In this document: piece after piece, positions 25,800-33,202 of the stretch
How positions within the stretch are numbered: the first letter of the stretch is position 1
Layout: each line of letters starts with the position of its first letter
Translations under genes and position numbers: made by a program
Source: Haplosporangium gracile
Taxonomy: Eukaryota > Mortierellomycota > Mortierellomycetes > Mortierellales > Mortierellaceae
Length of the DNA: 64,000 nucleotides
Assembly: GCA_015499985.1 (NCBI GenBank)
Contig: JAAAUF010000018.1
Coordinates: 47,359-111,358 of the forward strand
Direction of reading: 5' to 3'
Notes under the pieces: model-generated
Told to the model about the DNA's origin: nothing
The model's input: only the letters and a program-made list of their open reading frames with translations
Database searches by the model: none

Positions 25800-27392
25800 A
25801 TGCACTCACGCCTGGCAATCTTTGAAATCCCTCATGTACTCAACCTAATCTGCATCCGCCTCACCACCAACGACCTCATCTCCTGCACCCAAGTCTCATC
25901 TCTCTGGCATGGCATCTTTCGATCACACCTCCTTCAACATATCCGATTCGTAGATTTGAAGAAAGAAACTACATGGGACATCCTCGATCATGCCAACAGG
26001 ATTAAGTTCCTTAAGATTGATATTGCTGATGGAGGCTGGTTCTTGACCGATAGCAGGCCAACAGCAACAGCGACTACAACAACAGCGAAAGAGACAACGC
26101 CGCCATATATCAATCTTAAAGAGCTCCACTGTGTCAATTTCGGATACTTTGAGGAACCGACAAGACCAACCGACGAGCGATATGGCGATTGGGTCTATCC
26201 GGATGCAACTCCTACTGTCGAGAAGAACAGAATCAAACCTCACGCCTCTTCGGGGGTCAATCATACAATCTCCAATATTGTGGCTCTCACTGGATACCTT
26301 TTGCGCCTACGAGAATCCCGACTGACAGGATACTACGCGGCTGTTAACGAGGAAGAACGACAACTGATCCCGATCTTCCTCCGGCAGTCATCTTCAACCC
26401 TGGAGGTCATTTCAATCGACTCCAGCAACAATTTATCCAATTTTGACACCGACCCCTTCACGACTGCAGCATGGAACTTTTGGAACAACTATCCTCGTCT
26501 CCGAGAATATGCATTCGTGCCCAAAAACTATTATCGGCACATTGCGTCCGACCACAACACTATCGACATCCCAGTCGAGTTGCTCTCACGACCGACAGTT
26601 ACCTGCCGGAAATTGCAGAAGATGAAGATCGGGATCACGGACTACAGCGGACATGAGGAATGCTATCGGTATTCGCGTGCCGCCCAGAGTCAGGGCAGCT
26701 ACGAGCATCAGGAACACTTTTTAGGGTCGGTTCGTCCATTGCTCCGGTGCCTCCGGTCTTGTAAACAGCTCCGTCAAGACAGCATCTTGATCGGGTGGGA
26801 TCTTTGCATGGCTATTTGCAGGTTGAGCTTGGATGAGGCGCTTCTTCGCATCAATAGACCGTCAACAACGACATCGGACATTCATTCTACAGGACTCTCT
26901 CACGACAATACCAGTAGCGTCAGCAGCAGCAGCAGCAGCAGCAATGGGACAGAGGCAACACCGCTACAACCGGAGGACCTGGAGATCACTAGGCAAGACT
27001 TGAAACGGTTAGGCCTCGATTGGCGTTGGCATTCTGGCGAGGAGAAGCAGCAGTGCGCAGAGACGCTTGCAAAGATGGAAATATCGCAGCGCGCCAAAGA
27101 TGACACTTATGACATAAATGCAGGGACAGCATGGGCACGCAGCTACAGACGCGTCGGTTGCAACTGGAAGGACTGGAGAAGTCTCGCAGGGCTTTATAGT
27201 TGTGCTCCCCCGAGATATAGCCTGAATGATGAGGAGCGTGTTCATGACTGCGACCATGTATACTGTTATAACGATGTACCCAATGGTCAGGATGTCGGTT
27301 TAGACAGGTTTTTGTCAGGCCATGATGTCAAAGTCGAACGGGGTCATCGTCGGCGGTCCTTACTCCGGCGTAGGAGAAAGCAAATAAAATAG
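25800..27392 (+). CDS. F-box-like protein with C-terminal basic tail
   Basis: This intronless 530-residue protein starts at ATG 25800. The frame is open upstream, but with no ATG and low-complexity leader sequence. The N-terminus (LAIFEIPHVLNLICIRLTTNDLISCTQVSSLWHGIFRSHLLQHI) has the shape of an F-box: a Leu/Ile-rich helix, the 'CTQVSSLWH' segment and a helix before LRR-like sequence. F-box proteins present substrates to SCF ubiquitin ligases through Skp1. The middle shows irregular Leu-rich segments (LKELHCVN, LRLRESRLTGY, LEVISIDSS). A Ser run, SSSSSSSSNG, sits at about 26916-26946. The tail is Arg/Lys-rich (GHRRRSLLRRRRKQIK). A decayed paralogue lies upstream, and a copy of the tail lies at 31905-32009. 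Confidence 0.75.
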   Translation: MHSRLAIFEIPHVLNLICIRLTTNDLISCTQVSSLWHGIFRSHLLQHIRFVDLKKETTWDILDHANRIKFLKIDIADGGWFLTDSRPTATATTTTAKETTPPYINLKELHCVNFGYFEEPTRPTDERYGDWVYPDATPTVEKNRIKPHASSGVNHTISNIVALTGYLLRLRESRLTGYYAAVNEEERQLIPIFLRQSSSTLEVISIDSSNNLSNFDTDPFTTAAWNFWNNYPRLREYAFVPKNYYRHIASDHNTIDIPVELLSRPTVTCRKLQKMKIGITDYSGHEECYRYSRAAQSQGSYEHQEHFLGSVRPLLRCLRSCKQLRQDSILIGWDLCMAICRLSLDEALLRINRPSTTTSDIHSTGLSHDNTSSVSSSSSSSNGTEATPLQPEDLEITRQDLKRLGLDWRWHSGEEKQQCAETLAKMEISQRAKDDTYDINAGTAWARSYRRVGCNWKDWRSLAGLYSCAPPRYSLNDEERVHDCDHVYCYNDVPNGQDVGLDRFLSGHDVKVERGHRRRSLLRRRRKQIK

Positions 27393-27968
27393 CGTTGGCG
27401 CCAAGCACTTTTTGTTTTTCTATATTTTCATTAATGTTCTGGCAAGTGTGTCTGTGTATTGCCTCTGATTGTTGTGTTGCTTTAAAAGTACCCGCGCCAT
27501 GCGTGTGTGTTCCTTGTCTTGTGAAGTGTTCATGCAAGGTGGTTGAATGCGCCCAGACGAGCGTCACTCAGGGAAATTGCTTATTTTTTGCTCTCCCTAA
27601 TTTGCGTCAGATATATCAAGGAGCACACACAAACACACGCGCAACCCATCTTTTTTAGGAAAGGACCTGTGAATGGCCTACATCGCACGCAGTTCATACT
27701 GTGGACGGATGGAGCAGCGGTCGGAGAATACTTGTCAAAAGCGCGGCGATATGAAAGAGTGCGAGGGAGTCCAATTGACATCACAGCGCTGTCAACTCTA
27801 AATCATTTTTGGTTGCTTGGCAATCACTCCCTCGACTTTACATGGATGGGACACTATATCAATTTTCTCTCTTGGCCCGCTTGGCGGCGTCTGACCTGAT
27901 GTGACTAAGGTTTACTTCTGCCAAGCTGACAAAACCTTACTCCCCTTCTCCCTCTCACTTTCTAAGCG

Positions 27969-27984
27969 TTGCGGAAATCCGCAA
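27969..27984. promoter_or_regulatory. Palindrome with CGG-N4-CCG before small-protein gene 1
   Basis: TTGCGGAAATCCGCAA consists of 7-bp arms around AA and contains CGG-AAAT-CCG, the spacing type bound by some dimeric Zn2Cys6 regulators. It lies 28 bases upstream of the TATA box and is repeated exactly in the duplicate promoter at 32564-32579. Confidence 0.45.
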
Positions 27985-28011
27985 TCATGAAGAGACAAAG
28001 GGACAGACGAG

Positions 28012-28019
28012 TATATAAA
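28012..28019 (+). promoter_or_regulatory. TATA box of small-protein gene 1
   Basis: TATATAAA lies 134 bases before the ATG. The stretch between holds no other ATG, as expected of an efficiently translated leader. Confidence 0.7.
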
Positions 28020-28152
28020 GCCATACTCAATTCCACTTTTCCCCTCATCACTCAAACACATCCACAAAACAACAAAAGCAACCTGCTTCAAGCATACTCA
28101 AGCAATCCCCAGCCCCTCTCGATAACTCAAGAAACACACTCTCAAGCCAAAC

Positions 28153-28341
28153 ATGTCTCTCTTCAAGCGCTCCAACAAGAACAAGACTGCCTCTGCTGCC
28201 TCCACCCCTGCTCAGACCCCCCGTGCCTCGATGCAGACCATCCGAGATGCCACCGGTACCAAGATGGCCCCTGAGGAGGCCCTCTACAAGATCTCGCACA
28301 ACATGATGTCCAACGCCTCAACCGGCCCCTTCATCCGCTAA
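28153..28341 (+). CDS. Small basic/TP-rich protein, family member 1 (62 aa)
   Basis: An intronless 62-codon gene starting MSLFKRSNKNK. The layout shared by the family is a basic N-terminus, a Ser/Thr/Ala stretch with STPAQTPRASMQ, a segment PEEALYKISHNMM that could form an amphipathic helix, and a short hydrophobic end closing with Arg (GPFIR). No signal peptide or membrane span is visible. The TP..TPR sites could be targets of proline-directed kinases. The gene has a TATA box, an ATG-free leader and AATAAA downstream, so it looks like a compact transcribed unit. The protein differs from member 4 at one residue (Ala instead of Thr after KM). I recognise no domain and no function. A longer frame overlapping the leader in another phase is a shadow. 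Confidence 0.8.
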   Translation: MSLFKRSNKNKTASAASTPAQTPRASMQTIRDATGTKMAPEEALYKISHNMMSNASTGPFIR

Positions 28342-28343
28342 GG

Positions 28344-28370
28344 GCCGATCCGCCTTACTTCTCGATCGGC
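28344..28370 (+). other. Hairpin just after the stop codon of gene 1
   Basis: GCCGATC (28344-28350) pairs with GATCGGC (28364-28370) around a 13-base pyrimidine-rich loop, beginning two bases after the TAA. The duplicate gene has a different stem in the same place. Confidence 0.5.
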
Positions 28371-28430
28371 ACATCAACAAGTTGACACCATCAATGCCCT
28401 TACTCTCTTGTAATAACAACTCTATTGTAC

Positions 28431-28436
28431 AATAAA
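28431..28436 (+). terminator. Polyadenylation signal of small-protein gene 1
   Basis: AATAAA lies 90 bases after the stop, directly behind TTGTAC. The same TTGTACAATAAA occurs in copy 2, and TTGTACAGCAATAAA in member 3. Confidence 0.7.
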
Positions 28437-28440
28437 TCGC

Positions 28441-29182
28441 CTTCATTTTCGTCATACAACAAGAAAAATTTTAACACGGAAAAAAAAGAAAAATTGGTAA
28501 AGTTCGAAGGCTTCTGTTTTTATCCCTCCCTCTTTTGAATGACACACACTTTCTCGCGTCCACATTTTTTCTTCTTGATTAGTCGCATTACTTATACATC
28601 CTCCATCCATACACGCCTTCTTCGTCGCTTCTGCCTTAGGCGACAAAAATGTCGGCGACAAAGAATCTAAACTAACGCTTACATTTTTTTTGCTCGGCGA
28701 CTACCATTTCCACAAGGAAGACACACCTCTCCATGGAATAATTGACTGGTCCTTTTGCGACGTCCGTTTCTTTCTAAACCAGATAACAATAAGTCTATTT
28801 TCTGACTTGTTGGCTCAGAGTCCCTCTTTCATGTGTGGGGGCCATGGTTGCCGCATTTGTTAACGATTGCGGCAGAACTCGTTTAAGCATAGGATAATGC
28901 ATAACCTTTTCTGTGCCTACCCAGAACCTATGCTCGTGGTCAGTAACAGCCCGTGCCTTGACCGAAGTCTTGGGGCATTGGAGCAAAAATTTGTTGCAAT
29001 CAGAAAATTCATCCGCAGTTTGCGCCCTAGCAAGTTGAGTCCCAACCCTCTCCACCAAATGAAATCCTTCTCTACTTTCTTTGATTGGCGATAGCCTTCT
29101 GTACTTTGTTTTTTTCGATTGATGGATGGTGATTACGCCTAGTTATCATTTACCATGCGGTCGAGAACCTAACTTGGAGATG
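28441..29182. other. Intergenic between small-protein genes 1 and 2
   Basis: AT-rich sequence. A minus-strand open frame of 87 codons (29058-28795) begins MVERVGTQLARAQTADEF and lacks any recognisable motif, promoter or start context. It may be a remnant or chance, and no gene is called. Confidence 0.4.
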
Positions 29183-29188
29183 TATAAA
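29183..29188 (+). promoter_or_regulatory. TATA box of small-protein gene 2
   Basis: TATAAA lies 176 bases before the ATG at 29365. The leader contains no ATG and ends in a CT-rich microsatellite. Confidence 0.65.
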
Positions 29189-29286
29189 GGTGCGAGAATA
29201 TCGAAAGAGAACACTAACTCGGCATCCAAAAAAAAACTTTGGCAACCAACTCACCAAACTGAAATTATCTCATTCTCTACTTGTCA

Positions 29287-29353
29287 CAGGACTCTGCCTC
29301 TCTCTCTCTCTCGCTCGCTCTTTTTCTCTTTCTCTTTCTCTTTCTCTCTCTCA
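29287..29353 (+). repeat. Pyrimidine microsatellite (CT)n / (TTTCTC)n in leader
   Basis: Runs of CTCTCTCTC, GCTCGCTC and TTTCTCTTTCTC lie immediately upstream of small-protein gene 2, probably transcribed as its 5' leader. Confidence 0.8.
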
Positions 29354-29364
29354 CACACAATACC

Positions 29365-29568
29365 ATGCTCCTTTTCAAGCGATTCAACAAGAACAAATCA
29401 GAGTCTGGCGCCTCCACTCCAAGCCAGACTCCATCACAAACCCCACGTACGTCGATCCAGGCTCTCCGCGATGCCGGTATCCAATCGAACCCCGACGCCG
29501 ACAAAGTTCTCCGTAAGGTCACAAGGGCCGCAATGACTAGCGCAGCCCTTCCTATGTCCGTCCGTTAA
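29365..29568 (+). CDS. Small basic/TP-rich protein, family member 2 (67 aa)
   Basis: The most divergent of the four clear paralogues. It starts MLLFKRFNKNKSESGASTP, has a tripled TP-type stretch (TPSQTPSQTPRTSIQALRDAG), a helical-looking segment (DADKVLRKVTRAAM) and ends SVR. The conserved skeleton with member 1 is LFKR-NKNK, AST, QTPR-S-Q and the terminal Arg. It is intronless. Its AATAAA is at 29642, and the TATA box is at 29183. Divergence outside that skeleton, with the skeleton kept, argues for selection on the protein. Function is unknown. Confidence 0.72.
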   Translation: MLLFKRFNKNKSESGASTPSQTPSQTPRTSIQALRDAGIQSNPDADKVLRKVTRAAMTSAALPMSVR

Positions 29569-29603
29569 AAATACACCCCCTCCGCGCCTGTCATCTCTTT
29601 CAC

Positions 29604-30176
29604 TCAGTACAGTGTTATTGTTTTTTTGTATGTTATTGGCAAATAAACTGTGAAAAAGAAGCTATTTGGGACATGTGAATTTATACGTTTTAGAAGTCTG
29701 ATCAACATCCCATCTCCTGGCCATTCCTTATCAGTTCCCGAAAATGCATACACGACCGTCACAGAGATACGCTTGGTTCCATCGGTATCAAAGGCGGCCC
29801 CGACCTCTGCATGTCCACAGGGCGCGGCACCCATGGCAGCGAAGGTCTTCCTCGTAATGGGACAGTTCTGACCAGTGGTCTCGGCCTTGGACAGGTCGAT
29901 ATCACAGGCAATCTCTGGCTTGAAACGGTTGTCCAGGGCTGTGGTGACGGTGACTAGCTTTAGCTTGTTGGTCGCGCACGCTGCTTTGAGGCTCTCACTA
30001 ATGCACTTGGACTCGATCCTGGGGTTGATGGAGATGTATCCGGGGTGGGAGATTGGGGGTGTGAAGACAAAGACCTCTGCCTTGATGTGTTGGCTCATGG
30101 TGGACAATATTGAGCGAAGACGATCATGATGAGGCAGGTTCAGCGGGTGTTCAGGTCGATTTGTGTTGCTTTCCAT
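29604..30176 (-). CDS. Hypothetical protein, no recognised domain
   Basis: An open frame of 190 codons starting at 30176. A second ATG at 30098 sits in a better context (GTCCACCATGA) and would give 164 residues (MSQHIKAEVFVFTPP), so the first 26 codons may be leader. The body has balanced, protein-like composition (ISINPRIESKCISES, KLVTVTTALDNRFKPEI, AAPCGHAEVGAAFD) with five Cys residues and no membrane span. The last 25 residues (NSFFFTVYLPITYKKTITLY region) overlap the 3' flank of the opposite-strand small-protein gene and are AT-rich, so the true end could be a missed splice site. Function is unknown. Confidence 0.5.
   Translation of the reverse strand: MESNTNRPEHPLNLPHHDRLRSILSTMSQHIKAEVFVFTPPISHPGYISINPRIESKCISESLKAACATNKLKLVTVTTALDNRFKPEIACDIDLSKAETTGQNCPITRKTFAAMGAAPCGHAEVGAAFDTDGTKRISVTVVYAFSGTDKEWPGDGMLIRLLKRINSHVPNSFFFTVYLPITYKKTITLY
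29642..29647 (+). terminator. Polyadenylation signal of small-protein gene 2
   Basis: AATAAA lies 73 bases after the stop. It lies inside or close to the 3' end of the convergent minus-strand gene at 29604, so the two transcripts would overlap. Confidence 0.55.
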
Positions 30177-31269
30177 TTATTGAATGTGCGTTTTACTCAC
30201 GTGAGATGTGCTTACTTGGAGAATTGGGTACGTTGAATGAGTGGGCGATGGAAAGCATAGCTTCTTTTTATCTTGTAGAGCGAATAGATGAATAAACCAG
30301 TGTACGTCAACACGCCTCTTCTTTCTCAGGCCTGTAAAGAGTGACACCATGTAACAGCACATTCATGTTTTTTTTTTATCCAATGGTGCGCATACCACAT
30401 AGGTCCTATCCCCGTCTTTTCATGCACCTTGTATTTTCCTTTCTGACAATAAAGTTATCATATTTACAGGTGAACATATCTTCTCCATGGACAGATCCAT
30501 CTTATTGGCGGTTCATTCTCCTTTCAATTATCAAAGACACTCCTTGGGTGTATTGTGTGTAGGACAACAAAGGGGAGCGGAAGACGGTAGTCGTTACATG
30601 TCCCTCGTTTTGTTTGCAAGAACCACTTCAGGGTCAACACCAAAAAATGCGCCAATGACTTTCTCAGGAGGCATTCCAATGTCCATTGCGTGGATAGGCC
30701 GTGCGCGGTCTTCCACACGCATAACTTGCACGCCTCCCCTCCTTTAAAGCCCTCATTCCCATTTTGATCCTTTTTTTCCTTGTATAGGGTTCCATCCTGT
30801 TACTTTTTCTTCTCGCTCCCACATTACCAGGAGGTAACTACAAAATCTATTAATGGTGCATTAGCATATATCATTCCTTTAAGAGTAAAAGAAAAGGACC
30901 ATGTTTGGTTGGCGGCTAGTCATTGCGAGCTCTCTCCCTTTTCTATTTTTCGTAGGCCGATTTTTATGTTTATATCTCTGACCTCGTAGGAGATGCCATT
31001 CTTTGTTGTCATGAAAGAAGTCCAGCTTTTCCAGTTTATTGACTCCGTACAATACTATTGATGACGGGACCTAACATGATGGCAGTTACTGCGGCGGACT
31101 AAAAAGTGGCAGTCGGCACTTGGGGCACTGATCTGTCTGAGATTCATTTGCGACATTTACGGTTCATCAGCGCCTGAGACCATTCTCAGATCAATTGTTC
31201 AATTGATAAATATCTCCGCCCGCAGTTGGGCTGACAAGCCGTAGTAACTTTCTTTTAGACGAAACAGCA
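30177..31269. other. Intergenic between hypothetical gene and small-protein gene 3
   Basis: No firm gene. On the minus strand, 30722-30594 encodes a 42-codon frame (MRVEDRARPIHAMD..., ending NKTRDM) with coherent, non-repetitive composition, below the usual gene-length cutoff. It has no visible promoter or relative in the window and is recorded only as a candidate. Confidence 0.35.
30196..30205. promoter_or_regulatory. CTCACGTGAG palindrome (E-box)
   Basis: A perfect 10-base palindrome with core CACGTG, the bHLH-type site, lies 20 bases upstream of the first ATG of the minus-strand gene 29604-30176. It could be a promoter element of that gene. Confidence 0.35.
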
Positions 31270-31277
31270 TATAAATA
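31270..31277 (+). promoter_or_regulatory. TATA box of small-protein gene 3
   Basis: TATAAATA lies 109 bases before the ATG at 31386. The leader after the expected start is ATG-free. Confidence 0.65.
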
Positions 31278-31385
31278 TGAGAGCCACTGCCCTTGCTTTC
31301 CCTACTATCACCAATCAATCAAACAACACTAATTCAAGACCATCAACAAGACACCTACGTACACTCATACACACACAAGCCAAAG

Positions 31386-31571
31386 ATGTCTCTCTTCAAG
31401 CGATCCAACAAGAACAAGTCCACCTCCGCTGCCTCTACTCCAGCTCAGACCCCTCGCGCATCCATGCAAAGCTCAAGATCCTCGAATATCAAGTTGACCC
31501 CAGAACAGGCCATCTACGAGATCGCTCACAACAAGCTGACGTTTGCCGCCGCCGGAGTGTGTGTCCGTTAA
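31386..31571 (+). CDS. Small basic/TP-rich protein, family member 3 (61 aa)
   Basis: It starts MSLFKRSNKNKSTSAASTP and keeps AQTPRASMQ. It then has SSRSSNIKLTPEQAIYEIAHNKL, where PEQAIYEIAHN aligns with PEEALYKISHN of members 1 and 4, and it ends VCVR. It is intronless, with a TATA box at 31270 and AATAAA at 31660. A 5-bp hairpin (31561-31565 with 31574-31578) spans the stop codon. Flanking DNA is not part of the 1.1-kb duplication, so this copy arose in an older event. No function can be assigned. Confidence 0.78.
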   Translation: MSLFKRSNKNKSTSAASTPAQTPRASMQSSRSSNIKLTPEQAIYEIAHNKLTFAAAGVCVR

Positions 31572-31659
31572 AAGACACGCATAGTAGAGACATCTTATCA
31601 CCCTCATTGTTCTCAGCCATATATACCCGGCATTGCATTTCATCCTCATCTTGTACAGC

Positions 31660-31665
31660 AATAAA
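31660..31665 (+). terminator. Polyadenylation signal of small-protein gene 3
   Basis: AATAAA lies 88 bases after the stop, behind TTGTACAGC. Confidence 0.6.
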
Positions 31666-31904
31666 CGCATCTAGATCATTATCGTTCACAGTATGTCTCC
31701 ATTTATGTTTATGTTCATTGTCGCTTCACACGCGCTGTCACAAAGGGAAAACAGGCAAAAATGAAAAAAATACTGAATTTCGATATTGCTCTTGTTTTTT
31801 GTGCCACTTGACACACTCTTCCCTCCCTTTGCCCTCCTGTTCCGCTTTAACCGAGCGTTCATTGGCAGTGACGATGTGCCCTGCCTCTATAAACTACTCT
31901 ATCT

Positions 31905-32009
31905 GCGGATGACATTTTGAACAGAGTCATGTCAGGTCATGATGTCAAAGTTGCACGAGGGCATCGTCGACGGTCATTGCTTCCTTACAGGATAAAACAA
32001 ATAAACTAG
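31905..32009 (+). pseudogene. Orphan 3' end of the F-box gene
   Basis: The frame reads MSGHDVKVARGHRRRSLLPY then RIKQIN and TAG at 32007, against LSGHDVKVERGHRRRSLLRR in the intact F-box gene ending at 27392. Nothing upstream resembles the rest of that gene, so this is a fragment carried by the segmental duplication. Its frame and stop survive, but it has no start of its own. Confidence 0.8.
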
Positions 32010-32563
32010 GGTGTGTGCCAAGGATTCTCATTCGTTCATGAATGTTCTGGCAAGTGTGTATATCGGTGTTACTCTGATTGTTTTGTTGCCCTAAAATGTA
32101 TCTGTGCCACGAGTGTATATTTTGCCTTATAGGGTAATCATGCAATGTGGATGCATCCAGACAAGAGTCACACAGAGCAATTGCTTCTTTTTTGTTTTTG
32201 TTGTTTACATTAATTTGCACCAAGGAATCAATATGTCAAGGAGCACACACATACACAAGCACAACACGTCTTTTTTAGGAAAGGATTGATAGATGATGCA
32301 TTTCATACTGCGGAATGGAGCAGCGTCGGAGAATACTTGTCAAAAGCTGCGGCGACATGGAACAAAATGTGTGTTTATGCGCTCAATTGACATCACTGCA
32401 ATGCCAACCTTAAATCTTTTTTATTTTTGTTGCTTGGCGATAACAGCACTTCCCTCGATTGTACATGGATGGGAGACACCCGCTCTTGCTTGGCGGCGTC
32501 TGATGCGACTAAGGTTTACTTCTGCCAAGCTGTACTCCCCTTCTCCCTCTCACTTTCTAAGCG

Positions 32564-32579
32564 TTGCGGAAATCCGCAA
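32564..32579. promoter_or_regulatory. Palindrome with CGG-N4-CCG before small-protein gene 4
   Basis: Identical to the element at 27969-27984, at the same distance from the TATA box. Confidence 0.45.
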
Positions 32580-32606
32580 TCATGAAGAGACAAAGGGACA
32601 GACGAG

Positions 32607-32614
32607 TATATAAA
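32607..32614 (+). promoter_or_regulatory. TATA box of small-protein gene 4
   Basis: TATATAAA at the same spacing as in copy 1. The leader is identical to copy 1. Confidence 0.7.
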
Positions 32615-32747
32615 GCCATACTCAATTCCACTTTTCCCCTCATCACTCAAACACATCCACAAAACAACAAAAGCAACCTGCTTCAAGCATACTCAAGCAA
32701 TCCCCAGCCCCTCTCGATAACTCAAGAAACACACTCTCAAGCCAAAC

Positions 32748-32936
32748 ATGTCTCTCTTCAAGCGCTCCAACAAGAACAAGACTGCCTCTGCTGCCTCCAC
32801 CCCTGCTCAGACCCCTCGTGCCTCGATGCAGACCATCCGAGATGCCACCGGTACCAAGATGACCCCTGAGGAGGCCCTCTACAAGATCTCGCACAACATG
32901 ATGTCCAACGCCTCAACCGGCCCCTTCATCCGCTAA
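32748..32936 (+). CDS. Small basic/TP-rich protein, family member 4 (62 aa)
   Basis: It encodes the same 62-residue protein as member 1 except for one Ala-to-Thr change (KMTPEEALY), plus one silent change in the TPR codons. The Thr variant matches the LTPEQ of member 3, so it is probably ancestral. Promoter and leader are identical to copy 1, while the 3' UTR has diverged. This pattern suggests recent duplication or gene conversion limited to the promoter and coding part. AATAAA lies at 33027. Function is unknown. Confidence 0.8.
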   Translation: MSLFKRSNKNKTASAASTPAQTPRASMQTIRDATGTKMTPEEALYKISHNMMSNASTGPFIR

Positions 32937-32962
32937 TGATCGACCTCCCTTCCTTGGATCAT
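32936..32962 (+). other. Hairpin just after the stop codon of gene 4
   Basis: ATGATC (32936-32941) pairs with GATCAT (32957-32962) around a 15-base pyrimidine-rich loop. The position matches the hairpin of gene 1, but the outer stem bases differ on both sides. Confidence 0.45.
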
Positions 32963-33026
32963 CAGTCCATCTGTTGACACAAGCAATACCCTCGCTCCCC
33001 CTTGTAATACCAGCTCTCATTTGTAC

Positions 33027-33032
33027 AATAAA
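33027..33032 (+). terminator. Polyadenylation signal of small-protein gene 4
   Basis: AATAAA directly follows TTGTAC, as in copy 1. A 13-base A run follows at about 33046-33058. Confidence 0.65.
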
Positions 33033-33202
33033 ATTTCTTGTTCTTAAAAAAAAAAAAATTCTATATGTTAACAATGTAAAAAGGAGGGCGACTTTGAGAA
33101 GACCCCAGGCACTGGATACTGGGCCTAAAGCCGTTTTATTCATTTTATACACCTATATTTTGCATTCTAGTCAAATAGGTATAGAGGGTTGTGAGTAGAG
33201 GA

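Larger units (their letters stand above)
27290..28440 (+). repeat. Direct segmental duplication, copy 1
   Basis: This unit and 31905-33035 are direct repeats about 4.6 kb apart. The unit begins inside the 3' end of the F-box gene, runs through intergenic sequence (shared AATGTTCTGGCAAGTGTGT, GGAGCACACACA and CTTGGCGGCGTCTGA stretches) and contains a complete small-protein gene. Similarity is loose (roughly 75-80 percent by eye) at the F-box end, near identity from about 27905 to 28338, and loose again in the 3' UTR. Confidence 0.85.
31905..33035 (+). repeat. Direct segmental duplication, copy 2
   Basis: The partner of 27290-28440, same orientation. It comprises the F-box tail fragment, diverged intergenic DNA, then a stretch from about 32508 to 32936 nearly identical to copy 1. 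Differences in the near-identical part include a few bases missing in the promoter-distal segment and two substitutions in the coding region. Confidence 0.85.

Noticed and set aside
27969..28274. 101-codon frame overlapping small-protein gene 1 (and its twin 32564-32869)
   Set aside because: It begins upstream of the TATA box and runs out of phase through the leader and coding region. It exists twice only because the segment is duplicated.
32748..33058. Copy 4 as a retroposed gene, because a 13-base A run follows its AATAAA
   Set aside because: The duplication includes the promoter, upstream intergenic DNA and an F-box tail, which an mRNA copy would not carry.
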